Part shown: piece by piece, positions 15,536-24,928 of the stretch | Layout of the letters: each line of letters begins with the position of its first letter | Numbering within the stretch: the first letter of the stretch is position 1 | Assembly (NCBI GenBank): GCA_964593555.1 | Contig: CAZQIC010000013.1 | Span: forward strand, 1-55,387 | Source: CAZQIC01 sp964593555 | Lineage (GTDB): Bacteria; Bacteroidota; Bacteroidia; JAFLBG01 | Direction of reading: 5' to 3' | Length of the DNA: 55,387 nt | The notes under the pieces: model-generated | What the model was told of the DNA's origin: nothing | Databases searched by the model: none | Seen by the model: the letters and a program-made list of their open reading frames with translations, nothing else | Position numbers and translations under genes: made by a program

Positions 15536-17419
15536 CTACATCAACTCAGATAACTCCAGCCAACGCATTCCTTTTGAATCGAGCAGTTGTATTACTTCTC
15601 CTATACGACGGGAAAGCTCAAGAATTTCTTCCGGAGCCGTATCGGGTAAATTCATTTTCTCTGTAATTGTTTTTTTCGCTTCTTCTAGTTGTTGAATTTC
15701 TTTCCCGAGTTGTTCGTATTCATATTTCTCTTTGAAGGATGCTTGCTTTTTATCTTTTTCAGGCTTCGGCGCTTCAATTAGGGGCTGCTCAATTATTTCT
15801 TCCTGTTGTTTCCCCTTTTTTAACTCGGCTTCCTTCTCCCTGTATTGTGTATAGTTACCTGGAAAATCTCTTACAACTCCTTCTCCTTCAAAAACAAAAA
15901 TATGGTCAACCATTTTGTCCATAAAATACCTGTCGTGTGTTACGATCAATACACATCCCGAAAAATTCAATAAAAATTCTTCCAGTGTATTTAATGTCTG
16001 CAGGTCAATATCATTGGTAGGTTCATCAAGCACCAAAAAGTTTGGATTCTTCATGAGTATCGTTAACAAATAAAGTCTTTTCTTTTCCCCGCCGCTTAAT
16101 TTAGAAACGAAGTTATATTGAACATCAGGAGCAAAAAGAAACCGTGTTAACAATGCTGATGCTGTTAATTTTGATCCGTCGCTCAAAGGAATAAAATCGG
16201 CAATGTCTTTTACAACTTCTATTACTCTTTTATCTTCATTCAATTTCATCCCGCTTTGCGAGTAATAACCAAAAATAATTGTTTCACCTTTTTGTATTTT
16301 ACCTGCATCAACTTGTTCCAGGTCCATACACATATTTAAAAAAGTAGTTTTGCCAACACCATTTTTGCCGACAACTCCAATGCGCTCACCCTTTTTAAAA
16401 ATGTAAGAGAAGTTTTTTAATATAGGGAGTTCACCATATGCTTTGGAAACTTTTATCATCTCCAATATTTTACCGCCAAGCCTTGACATCTTTACATCAA
16501 GCTGCAACTTGTCTTCTGTTTTTTTGGAGAAAGCTTTATCCTGCACATCGTAAAATGCATCCACTCTCGATTTGGATTTTGTCCCTCTTGCCCTTGGCAT
16601 TTTGCGAACCCATTCCAATTCCCTTCGGTATAAATTCTTTGCCTTATCGATCTCGCTGTTGTCTATTTGTTCCTGTTCGGCTTTTTTCTCCATGTAATAT
16701 TGAAAATCGCCTTTGAAAGTAGTGAGCTTTCCATTATCCAGTTCAATGATCTCGTTACAAACTGCATCTAAAAAATACCGGTCGTGGGTAACCAGCAAAA
16801 TAGTAAGGTTACGGCCTGTTAAATAATTTTCCAGCCACTCTATCATTTCTACATCAAGATGGTTGGTGGGTTCATCGAGTATCAGCAGGTCCGGTTCATT
16901 GATCAGTAAATGTGCGAGCGCAATTCTTTTTCTTTGTCCGCCCGAGAGTGTTTTTATTTTTCTGTCAAGAAAAGTAATGCTTAGTTTTCCGAGTATCTCC
17001 TTAATTTTTGCTTCATGGTTCCAGGCGTTTTGTTTATCCATACTTTCTGAAGCCTCCTGAAGCGCATCGGAATTTTTTTCGGAATGATCTTTTTCAAAAG
17101 CTAAAAGCGCCTCATCATATTTCCGTACGGTATTAATGAGCGGATTATTGGTGCTGTATAATGCCTCTGTTACACTATGTTCTTCATTAAAGGCAGGATG
17201 CTGATCAAGATAAGCTAATTCAATTCCTTTGCGCTGCGTAACAATGCCGCTATCCGCAAATTCTTTGCCCATTATAATCCGTAACAGCGTAGATTTTCCT
17301 GCGCCATTTTTTGCCACCAGTGCAATTCGCTGACCATGATTAATACCAAAATTGATGCCGTTAAACAGCACTTTTGGGCCAAAACTTTTAGAAAGGGAAT
17401 CGACAGATAAATAATTCAC
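15536..17419 (-). CDS. ABC-F family ATPase (Uup-like translation factor)
   Basis: About 627 residues. Two ABC domains carry Walker A (GKNGAGKST, GKNGVGKTT), signature (LSGGQRKRIAL, LSGGEKKRLYL) and Walker B (LLILDEPTNHLD, FLVLDEPTNDID) motifs. An ABC-F linker lies between them and a coiled-coil C terminus (about 555-627) follows, as in Uup. There are no membrane segments. Such proteins act on ribosomes or bind branched DNA. The frame reaches a TTG at 17458, but I place the start at the GTG at 17419. There the protein begins VNYLSVDSLSKSFG, like its relatives, and the TACCTTTG promoter element ends only 5 bp upstream. The longer start would overlap that promoter and sit against a terminator. 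Confidence 0.9.
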   Translation of the reverse strand: MNYLSVDSLSKSFGPKVLFNGINFGINHGQRIALVAKNGAGKSTLLRIIMGKEFADSGIVTQRKGIELAYLDQHPAFNEEHSVTEALYSTNNPLINTVRKYDEALLAFEKDHSEKNSDALQEASESMDKQNAWNHEAKIKEILGKLSITFLDRKIKTLSGGQRKRIALAHLLINEPDLLILDEPTNHLDVEMIEWLENYLTGRNLTILLVTHDRYFLDAVCNEIIELDNGKLTTFKGDFQYYMEKKAEQEQIDNSEIDKAKNLYRRELEWVRKMPRARGTKSKSRVDAFYDVQDKAFSKKTEDKLQLDVKMSRLGGKILEMIKVSKAYGELPILKNFSYIFKKGERIGVVGKNGVGKTTFLNMCMDLEQVDAGKIQKGETIIFGYYSQSGMKLNEDKRVIEVVKDIADFIPLSDGSKLTASALLTRFLFAPDVQYNFVSKLSGGEKKRLYLLTILMKNPNFLVLDEPTNDIDLQTLNTLEEFLLNFSGCVLIVTHDRYFMDKMVDHIFVFEGEGVVRDFPGNYTQYREKEAELKKGKQQEEIIEQPLIEAPKPEKDKKQASFKEKYEYEQLGKEIQQLEEAKKTITEKMNLPDTAPEEILELSRRIGEVIQLLDSKGMRWLELSELM

Positions 17420-17424
17420 GGCCG

Positions 17425-17432
17425 CAAAGGTA
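17425..17432 (-). promoter_or_regulatory. -7 promoter element of the ABC-F gene
   Basis: TACCTTTG on the minus strand is a perfect TAnnTTTG match. A TTG 23 bp further upstream may be the -33 element. The GTG start at 17419 follows after 5 bp, so the transcript would be leaderless or nearly so. Confidence 0.65.
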
Positions 17433-17463
17433 GGAATAAATGTTTCCCGTTTTGGCAATAAAA

Positions 17464-17495
17464 AAAATAGAGGAAGTTTATACTTCCTCTATTTT
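17464..17495 (-). terminator. Rho-independent terminator of the Trp-rich protein gene
   Basis: A perfect 14-bp stem (17464-17477 with 17482-17495) and a 4-nt loop lie 12 bp after the stop codon of the 17507-17914 gene. On the minus strand they are followed by a run of eight T. It separates that gene from the ABC-F gene. Confidence 0.9.
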
Positions 17496-17506
17496 GGAAA
17501 AGAAAA

Positions 17507-17914
17507 TTACATTTTTCCTTTTATGGTCCATAGTGACCAATCTTTGTCAAATTTGTTCCATGTTCCGTCTTCACCTTCCCATTTCCACTCTGGAACTTCA
17601 GCCCACGTTTTGCCGCCATCAGCAGACCATTTCAACATTTTGTTGTCGATCTTCAACCATTTTCCTTCTTTGTCCTGCCACATAGCATCTTTAGACGCTT
17701 CCCATTTTTTTCCGTCTTTTGACCACCATAGCTGAGCTTTTTCATCAACTTTATACCAAACTTTATCTTTGCCAGCCCATGTTCCTTCTTTTGATTTTTT
17801 CCAATCTTCATTAACAATTGTTAACTCGCTTTTGATCATTGGTTTCGCGGTAGCAGTGGTCCCAACTGATACAGCAGCAGCGATCATAACCGCCATTAAT
17901 ACTGATTTTTTCAT
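17507..17914 (-). CDS. Small secreted Trp-rich repeat protein, unknown function
   Basis: 135 residues. A signal peptide (about 1-23, ending TATA) precedes a mature part with 15 Trp in about 110 residues. Three units of roughly 31 residues can be aligned: GTWAGKDKVWYKVDEK.., AMWQDKEGKWLKIDNK.., and WKWEGEDGTWNKFDKD... Each has W-x6-7-W-x-K-[VIF]-D. The first two contain SKDGKKW and SADGGKTW, which resemble the Asp-box (SxDxGxxW) of BNR beta-propellers. The gene has its own strong terminator and its own upstream region. I do not recognise a family. A small all-beta fold with a binding role is possible. Codon and base use look like the neighbours. Confidence 0.75.
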   Translation of the reverse strand: MKKSVLMAVMIAAAVSVGTTATAKPMIKSELTIVNEDWKKSKEGTWAGKDKVWYKVDEKAQLWWSKDGKKWEASKDAMWQDKEGKWLKIDNKMLKWSADGGKTWAEVPEWKWEGEDGTWNKFDKDWSLWTIKGKM

Positions 17915-18036
17915 TTGCTTTATGATTAATTATAGTTTACGTTAATCATATACGATGGAAAAAAAGAGATGGATTTGAAAAAAATATTTTATTTTTTGTC
18001 CGACCCTAAATTGGGGAACCAGCTGTTTAAGCAGAC

Positions 18037-20850
18037 TTAGTACACAGAAATTTTTTCTATAGAGGTCTGTCCATTTTGTGTGGCCACAACTGTATAGATA
18101 CCTGCAGCTAGATCAGGCAGGGGAAAGGATAGCAGAGAAGTATTTTCTGTTATCATGAACTCTTTGGTGCAAACTTTATTTCCCAATAGATCAATGAGCT
18201 CGATCTTTAATGCGCTGTTGTGATCGGCGTTTGTTTTTATGATGAGGTTTTCGTTGCCTTTAATTAAGGTAGGGTAAACAATTGTTCTGAGAATTTTGTT
18301 TTGGCGGTGTATCGCAATTATGTTGGAGACAGAGGATTTTTTATCGAAATCAAATTGTTTAAGTCGGTAATAGGATATAGGTGTAAATGGAGAAAAATCT
18401 TTATATGAATAATAATTTTCACTGGTGCTTGTTCCTGCGCCTTTTATAAATCCGATGCCTTCGAATGCAATTCCATCTGCAGATCGCTCGATCATAAAAT
18501 AATCGTTATTGATTTCTGTGGCCGTGGCCCACTCTAGAAAATTGTATGAATCTTTATCGGCTCCATTAAAGAAAAGCAATTCGATTGGTAATGCACTTGC
18601 ATTACTGCTTCCATGAGGCCATAATTCCGAAAAACTTGGTGTGTTGAATTCAATGTAGTTGTTGGCAAACTGGGTTCCATTAGAAGATTGAGGAATAAAA
18701 ACAAGTGACGTCGCATCACTTGGATCATAAACACCATCAGTAGTGGGGCCGTTATATTTTGTAACACCCAGGTCTCCTATCACGGTTACATTATCATCAG
18801 CTGTTGGGGTTGCGGCTGACGCTGTTACCAGGTTACTTAATTCAGTTGCGGTAAAATATAACCGCACATTAGCGCCTGAACCACCCGGAGGATTTTCTGT
18901 TGTAATTGCGTAATGTCTTTGTAAGTATGCTCTGCCGTTTTGTGTTCCAACGGAACCATCGATATATACATTTGCAGCAACATTACCCAGGTTAGTGCTA
19001 TTATCATCAATGCTAATGATGGCGTTTCCGGAAGCATCAACAACATACATCCATGTGTTTGTGCCTGGCACCTGGCATATTCCTGTAATTGATGCACCTG
19101 GAATGCCGGATGGGGTTGCTGTGGTCACAATTCCAAAAATATCATCGGTGCAGCCGGCTGAAGTTTTAATTTCGATATCGTAAGTGCCTCCGTTGGGAAC
19201 TGTTTTTTGTAGCGGGGTGTTAGTATAAGTTCCAACATAATTGAAGGCGGCAGTAGAGGTTTCACTATAGTCGAAATTATTAGCTCCTGTTGCATCAAGC
19301 GTGATGATGGTGCCGCCTGCTCCGGGGCATGAAATTGTATAAGAGACTAATGGTGCAAGAGGAATTGCACTTCCGTTCAGATCAGTATTACAACTTGGTT
19401 GTTTAGCAAAACCATCATTATTTAATCCTTTAAAAATACTGCAGGCTATGTTTGTAACAGGAAGCGTTGAAGTCACGCTTTCTCCGCATCCGTTGGTAAC
19501 AACAACTGTTACACTACCGCTAGTAGTTCCAAAGCGTATTGTAGCACTTGTATTTACTCCTCCTGTTTGAACAGATGCTCCGGTAGGATACGTCCATGTA
19601 TAAGAGCCGGCAGTACCTGCAGTAACAGATAAAAAATAAGCTTCGGCATTATTATTGCAAACATTCGAAGGCCCAGTAAGGGCGCTAATGGCAAGAGGTA
19701 CTGCACCTCCGTTAAGACCGCTGAAACATACATAACCAGAATGATAGCCATCATTGTCTAAGCCACTAAACATACTACACGCAACATTGGTAACGGGTAA
19801 CATTGCAGTTGCACTCTCGCCGCAACCGTTTGTTGCGACAACAGTAACGCTGCCGCTAGTAGTTCCAAAAAGTATTGTAGCGTTTGTGGCTGTTCCTCCT
19901 GCCAAAAGAGTTGCCCCTGTAGGATATGACCAAGTGTATGAACTGGCAGTGCCGGCAGAGACAGATAATGAATAGGCCTCAGTGTTATTGTTACAAAAAT
20001 TAGAGGGTCCGCTAAGTGCACTAAGTGCCAGAGGTGCGGCACCGCCATCAAGACCACTTGCACATACATAAGCAGAATGATAACCATCATTATCTAAACC
20101 ACTAAACATACTGCAAACAACATTGGTAACAGGTAGTGTTGCTGTTGCACTTTCCCCACATCCGTTTGTTGCAACAACTGTTACACTACCGCTTGAACTT
20201 GCAAAAAGTATTGTAGCACTTGTAGTTGTTCCACCGACCAGCGGTGATGCACCTGCAGGGTAAGACCAGGTGTAGGAGGTTGCAGTTCCAGCAGCAACAG
20301 ATAAAGAATAAGCTTCAGCATTATTGTTGCAAAAATTTGCATTTCCATTAATGGCGCTAAGAGCAAGAGGTGCATTTCCGCCATTAAGATCACTTGCACA
20401 TACATTAGCAGAATGGTATCCATCATTGTCCAGTCCGCTAAACATACTGCATGCAACATTAGTAACGGGTAGTGTTGACGTTGCACTTTCTCCGCATCCA
20501 TTTGTAGCAACAACTGTTACACTACCACTGGTGGTTGCAAAAAGTATTGTAGCGAAGGTGCTTGATCCTCCAGTCTGGATAGATGCACCTGCAGGATATG
20601 ACCAGGTGTAAGAGCTTACGGTTCCCGCAGTGATAGATAATGAGTAAGCTTCTGCATTGTTATTACAAAAATTCGCAGCTCCGCTAATAGCACTTAATGT
20701 TAAAGGAGTAGTTGCTCCATTTAAACTTGTAGAGCAGATAGAACTGGAAGAGGCTCCATCCTGCTGACCCCCTAAAAATTGAGCCTGCATGGAACATACT
20801 CCCTGAAAAAGGAGGAATAAAAATAAAACACTTTTATCCTTAAAGTTCAT
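18037..20850 (-). CDS. Secreted repeat protein with T9SS type A sorting domain
   Basis: 937 residues. After a signal peptide (ending SMQAQ) come four consecutive units of about 111 residues. Each has CNNNAEAYSLSVTAGT, SYTWSYPAGA, SGSVTVVATNGCGES and MFSGLDNDGYHS, so they look like Ig/PKD-like beta sandwiches with linkers. A middle region of unknown fold (about 485-735) precedes an ALPIELLFFNG linker domain. The C-terminal Por-type tail (LIIKTNADHNSALKIELIDL to IEKISVY) directs export by T9SS. It starts 29 bp after the SUMF1-like gene, so the two probably form one transcript. Likely a cell-surface adhesin or matrix protein; no enzyme motif was seen. Confidence 0.85.
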   Translation of the reverse strand: MNFKDKSVLFLFLLFQGVCSMQAQFLGGQQDGASSSSICSTSLNGATTPLTLSAISGAANFCNNNAEAYSLSITAGTVSSYTWSYPAGASIQTGGSSTFATILFATTSGSVTVVATNGCGESATSTLPVTNVACSMFSGLDNDGYHSANVCASDLNGGNAPLALSAINGNANFCNNNAEAYSLSVAAGTATSYTWSYPAGASPLVGGTTTSATILFASSSGSVTVVATNGCGESATATLPVTNVVCSMFSGLDNDGYHSAYVCASGLDGGAAPLALSALSGPSNFCNNNTEAYSLSVSAGTASSYTWSYPTGATLLAGGTATNATILFGTTSGSVTVVATNGCGESATAMLPVTNVACSMFSGLDNDGYHSGYVCFSGLNGGAVPLAISALTGPSNVCNNNAEAYFLSVTAGTAGSYTWTYPTGASVQTGGVNTSATIRFGTTSGSVTVVVTNGCGESVTSTLPVTNIACSIFKGLNNDGFAKQPSCNTDLNGSAIPLAPLVSYTISCPGAGGTIITLDATGANNFDYSETSTAAFNYVGTYTNTPLQKTVPNGGTYDIEIKTSAGCTDDIFGIVTTATPSGIPGASITGICQVPGTNTWMYVVDASGNAIISIDDNSTNLGNVAANVYIDGSVGTQNGRAYLQRHYAITTENPPGGSGANVRLYFTATELSNLVTASAATPTADDNVTVIGDLGVTKYNGPTTDGVYDPSDATSLVFIPQSSNGTQFANNYIEFNTPSFSELWPHGSSNASALPIELLFFNGADKDSYNFLEWATATEINNDYFMIERSADGIAFEGIGFIKGAGTSTSENYYSYKDFSPFTPISYYRLKQFDFDKKSSVSNIIAIHRQNKILRTIVYPTLIKGNENLIIKTNADHNSALKIELIDLLGNKVCTKEFMITENTSLLSFPLPDLAAGIYTVVATQNGQTSIEKISVY
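19410..20745 (-). repeat. Four tandem ~333-bp repeats within the T9SS repeat protein
   Basis: The coding DNA repeats with a period of about 333 bp (111 codons). Copies are highly similar, for example around the GLDNDGYHS codons at about 19.75, 20.09 and 20.43 kb. The last copy has diverged to GLNNDGF. In-frame repeats of this kind can expand or contract by recombination. Confidence 0.8.
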
Positions 20851-20879
20851 TTACAAATAAATAAAATATGGAGGGAATT

Positions 20880-22595
20880 TTATTCCGTTCTAACGCCTCT
20901 GCCGCCTGTTCGTACCTCTCTTACTCCTCCGGCTAATGTAGTCCATCCACTTCCGCAATAATCTCTATCGGAAACTCTTGACCAATTGGGGTGTTGCCAA
21001 GCAGCCCCTCTCCAACCAGCTCCTGCGCGTGCCGTGCTTCCTGTTGTGTAAGTGGTGTTTGCTGTATTTGGATTAGTGTTACCGTTTAATCCCGGCCAAT
21101 AATTAACATCTGCATGGCCTAACGAGTTAACAGATCCATTTCCATGATCACCCTGAAAAGAGCGGCCTGCGGCGTTACCGGTGATTACACACAACTCCCA
21201 CACGTTACCCGTCATTTCCATTATTCCATAATAAGTCGCTCCTGAAGTTATTCGGGTTGAGCTTGCAGTAGCAAAAACTCCGCATCGAAGTGGGCCGGTT
21301 GTTGCCCCATTTGCAACACAATTTGCATTAGCTACGGAATTCGTTTCTGTTACATTCCCCCCATTCACAATACCAGCGGTTGTTGCATAAGTAAGATTCA
21401 CATCCGTGCCCCAAGGATACTCATTGGCGAATGCCGGGTTCGGCAAGCCAACGCCCTGGCTGCCTCTGCACGCTTTTTCATATTCGGTTTCTGTCATAGG
21501 CCTTAAGGCTGCCCAATCCAGGTAAGCTAAATGGTCATTAACGGACATCCAGTTACAAGCAATGGCTAAACCATCCTGTGTTGTTTCGTTGTAATTGTCA
21601 TCATCATCTAAGTCATTAACATATTCGCCTGCAGTTGCTCCGGAAGGTGCGATCCTGCACTTTACTCCATTTCTGTTTGATGGGGTCAGGGTATTTGCAG
21701 TTGCGCACATAAAACTACCTGCAGTAATTCCCATAATTCTATTTGCTTGTTGAGTTCCGTTCAAGGTATTTAAAAACTCCACGTATTGTTGCTGACTAAT
21801 TTCATATTTCATAGAGTAAAAAGCACTATATCCAACTGGGAAGGCGGCAGGAATTGTTATTGGTGCGTTAACCGGAACAGCCGCTTCTGTCCAATCATCG
21901 ATAGAATGGTTTGATACAGATTGGGAAACTGTATTTCTTCCCAATGCTCCTGCGCCGCCACCTCCAATTGTTATTGCTCCATCACTGGTAACCGTATATG
22001 TTGAGGCAGCAACCCCCGTAGCACGAAACGCTCCAATTGTTGTAGTACTGCCATCTCCTAAAAAAAAATCACCTGTAGGTACATACACCATTTCAACGGC
22101 AAATACTTGTACGGTAACTTTACAATTATCAGAAAGGCCATCAGTAACATACCTCCAGCGTAATTTAACATCGTCCCAATTGATAGAACCATTACCCGCA
22201 GCAGAACGGTAAAAAAATACACCTTTTCCATCGGCACTAACATCTGCCGTTGCAGCAACGCCATTCGCAGTTGTAACAGAATGATGAGCATCTGTAGTGC
22301 TTAATGTGCAGTGAGTCCATGTTGTACCGGCAGAACAAGAGCCTCCTGTTTCAATTTTGAATTTAGCAAAAACCCAAATGGCATCCCAGTTAGTTGCACC
22401 GCCCGCCACTTTCCAGGAATTATCCCAGTTTACATCAAATTCAATATTAGTAAAATTCGCTGCGTTGTTAACTCCAGCTGTTACATCCTGGCCAGACGTA
22501 GAAACACTACTGATAACAACGTTATTGGCATTAGAAATGTTTGTTAGAAAAAATAAGTTTATTAATAAAAATATTGATTTTGAAAAATATTTCAT
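20880..22595 (-). CDS. Secreted SUMF1/formylglycine-generating-enzyme-like protein
   Basis: 571 residues. A signal peptide (about 1-23) is followed by a beta-rich domain (about 24-168) and then a SUMF1-type domain. The latter is recognised by EMVYVPTGDFFLGDG, YSMKYEISQQQYVEFLN, WAALRPMTETEYEKACRG, ANEYPWG, TGNVWELC and a terminal REVRTGGRGVR. Bacterial members include formylglycine-generating enzymes, hydroxylases and many non-catalytic C-type-lectin-like surface proteins. I could not assign the paired active-site Cys of true sulfatase-maturing enzymes, and no sulfatase is nearby. A structural or ligand-binding role is therefore more likely. It is first in a two-gene unit with the T9SS repeat protein. 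Confidence 0.8.
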   Translation of the reverse strand: MKYFSKSIFLLINLFFLTNISNANNVVISSVSTSGQDVTAGVNNAANFTNIEFDVNWDNSWKVAGGATNWDAIWVFAKFKIETGGSCSAGTTWTHCTLSTTDAHHSVTTANGVAATADVSADGKGVFFYRSAAGNGSINWDDVKLRWRYVTDGLSDNCKVTVQVFAVEMVYVPTGDFFLGDGSTTTIGAFRATGVAASTYTVTSDGAITIGGGGAGALGRNTVSQSVSNHSIDDWTEAAVPVNAPITIPAAFPVGYSAFYSMKYEISQQQYVEFLNTLNGTQQANRIMGITAGSFMCATANTLTPSNRNGVKCRIAPSGATAGEYVNDLDDDDNYNETTQDGLAIACNWMSVNDHLAYLDWAALRPMTETEYEKACRGSQGVGLPNPAFANEYPWGTDVNLTYATTAGIVNGGNVTETNSVANANCVANGATTGPLRCGVFATASSTRITSGATYYGIMEMTGNVWELCVITGNAAGRSFQGDHGNGSVNSLGHADVNYWPGLNGNTNPNTANTTYTTGSTARAGAGWRGAAWQHPNWSRVSDRDYCGSGWTTLAGGVREVRTGGRGVRTE

Positions 22596-22711
22596 GTGTA
22601 AGATTTTACAAGTTATTGTAAAAATACAGGTATATTTTTAGGTAATCAATTTTTTTCGACGAGAAACTAATAAAAACAGATTAAGTAGCCGCTGCACGAC
22701 TAAAAATTCTC

Positions 22712-22719
22712 TATTTTTG
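22712..22719 (+). promoter_or_regulatory. -7 promoter element of lepA
   Basis: TATTTTTG matches TAnnTTTG and ends 8 bp before the lepA ATG, implying a leader of only a few nucleotides. Confidence 0.5.
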
Positions 22720-22727
22720 CCGTCCCT

Positions 22728-24518
22728 ATGAAGGACATACGTAATTTCTGTATCATAGCGCATATTGACCACGGTAAAAGCACCTTGGCTGACAGGCTGT
22801 TGGAGTTTACTAAAACCGTATCGGCACGTGATATGGAAAACCAGGTGCTTGATGATATGGATCTGGAGAAAGAGAGAGGGATCACCATTAAGAGCCATGC
22901 CATACAAATGGACTATGAGTTTAAGGGCCAGCAATATAAACTTAACCTTATTGATACTCCTGGTCACGTAGATTTTTCATACGAAGTGTCCCGTTCCATA
23001 GCTGCATGTGAAGGAGCATTATTAATTGTTGATGCGGCACAGGGGATACAGGCGCAAACAATTTCCAACTTATACCTGGCCCTCAATAATGATTTAGAAA
23101 TTATTCCTATTCTTAATAAAATTGATTTGCCTAGTGCAGAGCCGGAAGCTGTGAAGGATCAAATAGTGGAACTGCTAGGCTGTAAGAGGGAGGAGATTCT
23201 TTCTGCCAGTGGTAAAACGGGATTAGGCATAGATGATATACTTACGGCCATAATAGAGAGGATACCTTCTCCTAAAGGTGATGCGAATGCCCCATTGCAA
23301 GCGTTGATATTTGATTCTGTATATAATTCGTTCAGGGGCATCATTGCGTATTTTAAAATCACAAGCGGCAAATTAAAAAAAGGAGATAAAGTAAAATTTG
23401 TATCTACCGAAAAACAATACAATGCCGATGATATAGGAGTGTTGAAGCTTGCCCTTGAATCGAAGAAAGAACTTTCGGCTGGTGATGTTGGTTATATTAT
23501 CTCCGGAATAAAGGAAGCACGGGAAGTAAGAGTGGGAGATACCATTACACATGTTGATAATCCATGCATCGAAGCGATACAAGGATTTGAAGATGTAAAA
23601 CCAATGGTGTTCGCCGGTATTTATCCCGTGGATACAGATGATTACGAGGAGTTGCGCGACTCCATGGAGAAATTAAAATTAAATGACGCGTCGCTTACGT
23701 GGGAGCCGGAATCATCGGCTGCATTAGGCTTTGGTTTCCGTTGCGGGTTTTTAGGAATGCTTCATATGGAAATTATCCAGGAACGTTTGGAGCGTGAATT
23801 TAATATGACGGTGATAACAACTGTGCCTAACGTATCGTATCATGCGTTTACATTGAAGGGAGAAAAATTATTATTAAGAAACCCTTCTGATTTTCCGGAT
23901 GTAAATAAACTGGAAAGGATTGAAGAGCCATATATAAAGGCAAACATCATTACCAAATCAGAATTTGTTGGGGCGGTAATGTCGTTGTGTATGGATAAGC
24001 GGGCCATATTGCAAAACCAGGTGTATTTAACAACCGATAGGGTAGAGCTGGTATTTGAAATGCCTTTAGGTGAAATTGTTTTTGATTTTTACGACAGGTT
24101 AAAATCTATTTCAAAAGGATATGCATCGTTCGATTATCACCCAACTGGTTATAAGGAATCGCGCTTATCTAAATTGGATATTCTCATCAACAGTGAACCG
24201 GTAGATGCGTTGTCGGCCTTGGTGCATGCTGACCATGCATATGAATTCGGAAAAAAAGTTTGTGAAAAATTAAAAGAATTAATTCCCCGTCAGCAATTTC
24301 AAATTGCTATACAAGCTGCCATAGGAGCGAAGATCATTGCGCGCGAAACTATCTCGGCCATGCGTAAAGATGTTACCGCTAAATGTTATGGTGGTGATAT
24401 TTCCCGTAAACGCAAACTGCTTGAAAAACAAAAAGAAGGTAAAAAGCGAATGAAACAGGTTGGAAGCGTAGAGATACCGCAATCTGCATTTATGGCGGTG
24501 TTGAAGTTGAATGATTAA
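22728..24518 (+). CDS. lepA: Elongation factor 4 (LepA), back-translocating GTPase
   Basis: 596 residues, the normal length. The G1 loop is AHIDHGKSTL, switch II DTPGHVDFSYE, and the NKID specificity motif is present. The characteristic C-terminal LepA domain follows (FDYHPTGYKESRLSKLDILIN and the RKRKLLEKQKEGKKRMK motif). LepA binds ribosomes and helps with stalled or mis-translocated complexes and with ribosome assembly. The gene is monocistronic, with a strong terminator 30 bp after the stop. Confidence 0.97.
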   Translation: MKDIRNFCIIAHIDHGKSTLADRLLEFTKTVSARDMENQVLDDMDLEKERGITIKSHAIQMDYEFKGQQYKLNLIDTPGHVDFSYEVSRSIAACEGALLIVDAAQGIQAQTISNLYLALNNDLEIIPILNKIDLPSAEPEAVKDQIVELLGCKREEILSASGKTGLGIDDILTAIIERIPSPKGDANAPLQALIFDSVYNSFRGIIAYFKITSGKLKKGDKVKFVSTEKQYNADDIGVLKLALESKKELSAGDVGYIISGIKEAREVRVGDTITHVDNPCIEAIQGFEDVKPMVFAGIYPVDTDDYEELRDSMEKLKLNDASLTWEPESSAALGFGFRCGFLGMLHMEIIQERLEREFNMTVITTVPNVSYHAFTLKGEKLLLRNPSDFPDVNKLERIEEPYIKANIITKSEFVGAVMSLCMDKRAILQNQVYLTTDRVELVFEMPLGEIVFDFYDRLKSISKGYASFDYHPTGYKESRLSKLDILINSEPVDALSALVHADHAYEFGKKVCEKLKELIPRQQFQIAIQAAIGAKIIARETISAMRKDVTAKCYGGDISRKRKLLEKQKEGKKRMKQVGSVEIPQSAFMAVLKLND

Positions 24519-24548
24519 TAATGAAGCAATAAAAATGCTTTGAGTAGC

Positions 24549-24595
24549 AAGCAGAAAGCCTAGAGAAATTTCGATTTCCTCTAGGCTTTCTGCTT
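24549..24595 (+). terminator. Terminator after lepA (possibly bidirectional)
   Basis: A perfect 17-bp stem (24549-24565 with 24579-24595) with an AT-rich loop of 13 nt. The 3' side is followed by TACTTTAAAATT, a weak T-tract. It lies between lepA and the convergent RiPP precursor candidate. Confidence 0.8.
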
Positions 24596-24697
24596 ACTTT
24601 AAAATTCGCAGATAATGCCGTTAGTCCAAAAATTTTGATGATTAATATTATGCCGAATACAATGTTGGGTTCGTACTATTGGCATGAGCCCGCACTT

Positions 24698-24928
24698 TTA
24701 TTTAATTGGCTGACATGAAGGGAAGCACGAATTTATTTGCGACATTTCTAAAACGTATTGATCATCGATAATCGCATCATATGCTTTTGTGATACGAACA
24801 AATGTATTTTTTACAAATTTAAACGAAGCAATTACTCCCTGCCCATCAATGGTTTTATTTTCGCCGTTGTTTAAAACAGTAACGAAACTTGTTGCTTTAA
24901 GCTCTTCAAGATTTAATTTAGTTTTCAT
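24698..24928 (-). CDS. Pinensin-like RiPP precursor candidate A
   Basis: 76 residues. The N terminus KLNLEELKATSFVTVL matches the leader pattern shared with the peptides at 28442 and 40511 (K-x-x-L-x-x-L-x-x-x-SFVT). A degenerate TIDGQG takes the place of TI-x-GG. Leaders of this kind precede class I lanthipeptides of the pinensin type in Bacteroidota. The C terminus contains SCFPSC, with Ser and Cys that could be modified; a long, less typical stretch lies between leader and tail. No dehydratase, cyclase, protease or ABC exporter is nearby, so modification would have to be done in trans. It is transcribed toward the lepA terminator. The leader similarity is visible directly; lanthipeptide identity is inference. 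Confidence 0.65.
   Translation of the reverse strand: MKTKLNLEELKATSFVTVLNNGENKTIDGQGVIASFKFVKNTFVRITKAYDAIIDDQYVLEMSQINSCFPSCQPIK

Noticed and set aside
19554..20513. Several 60-110-aa ORFs antisense or frame-shifted within the T9SS repeat gene
   Set aside because: They recur with the 333-bp period of the real gene and are low-complexity; they are shadows of the repeats.
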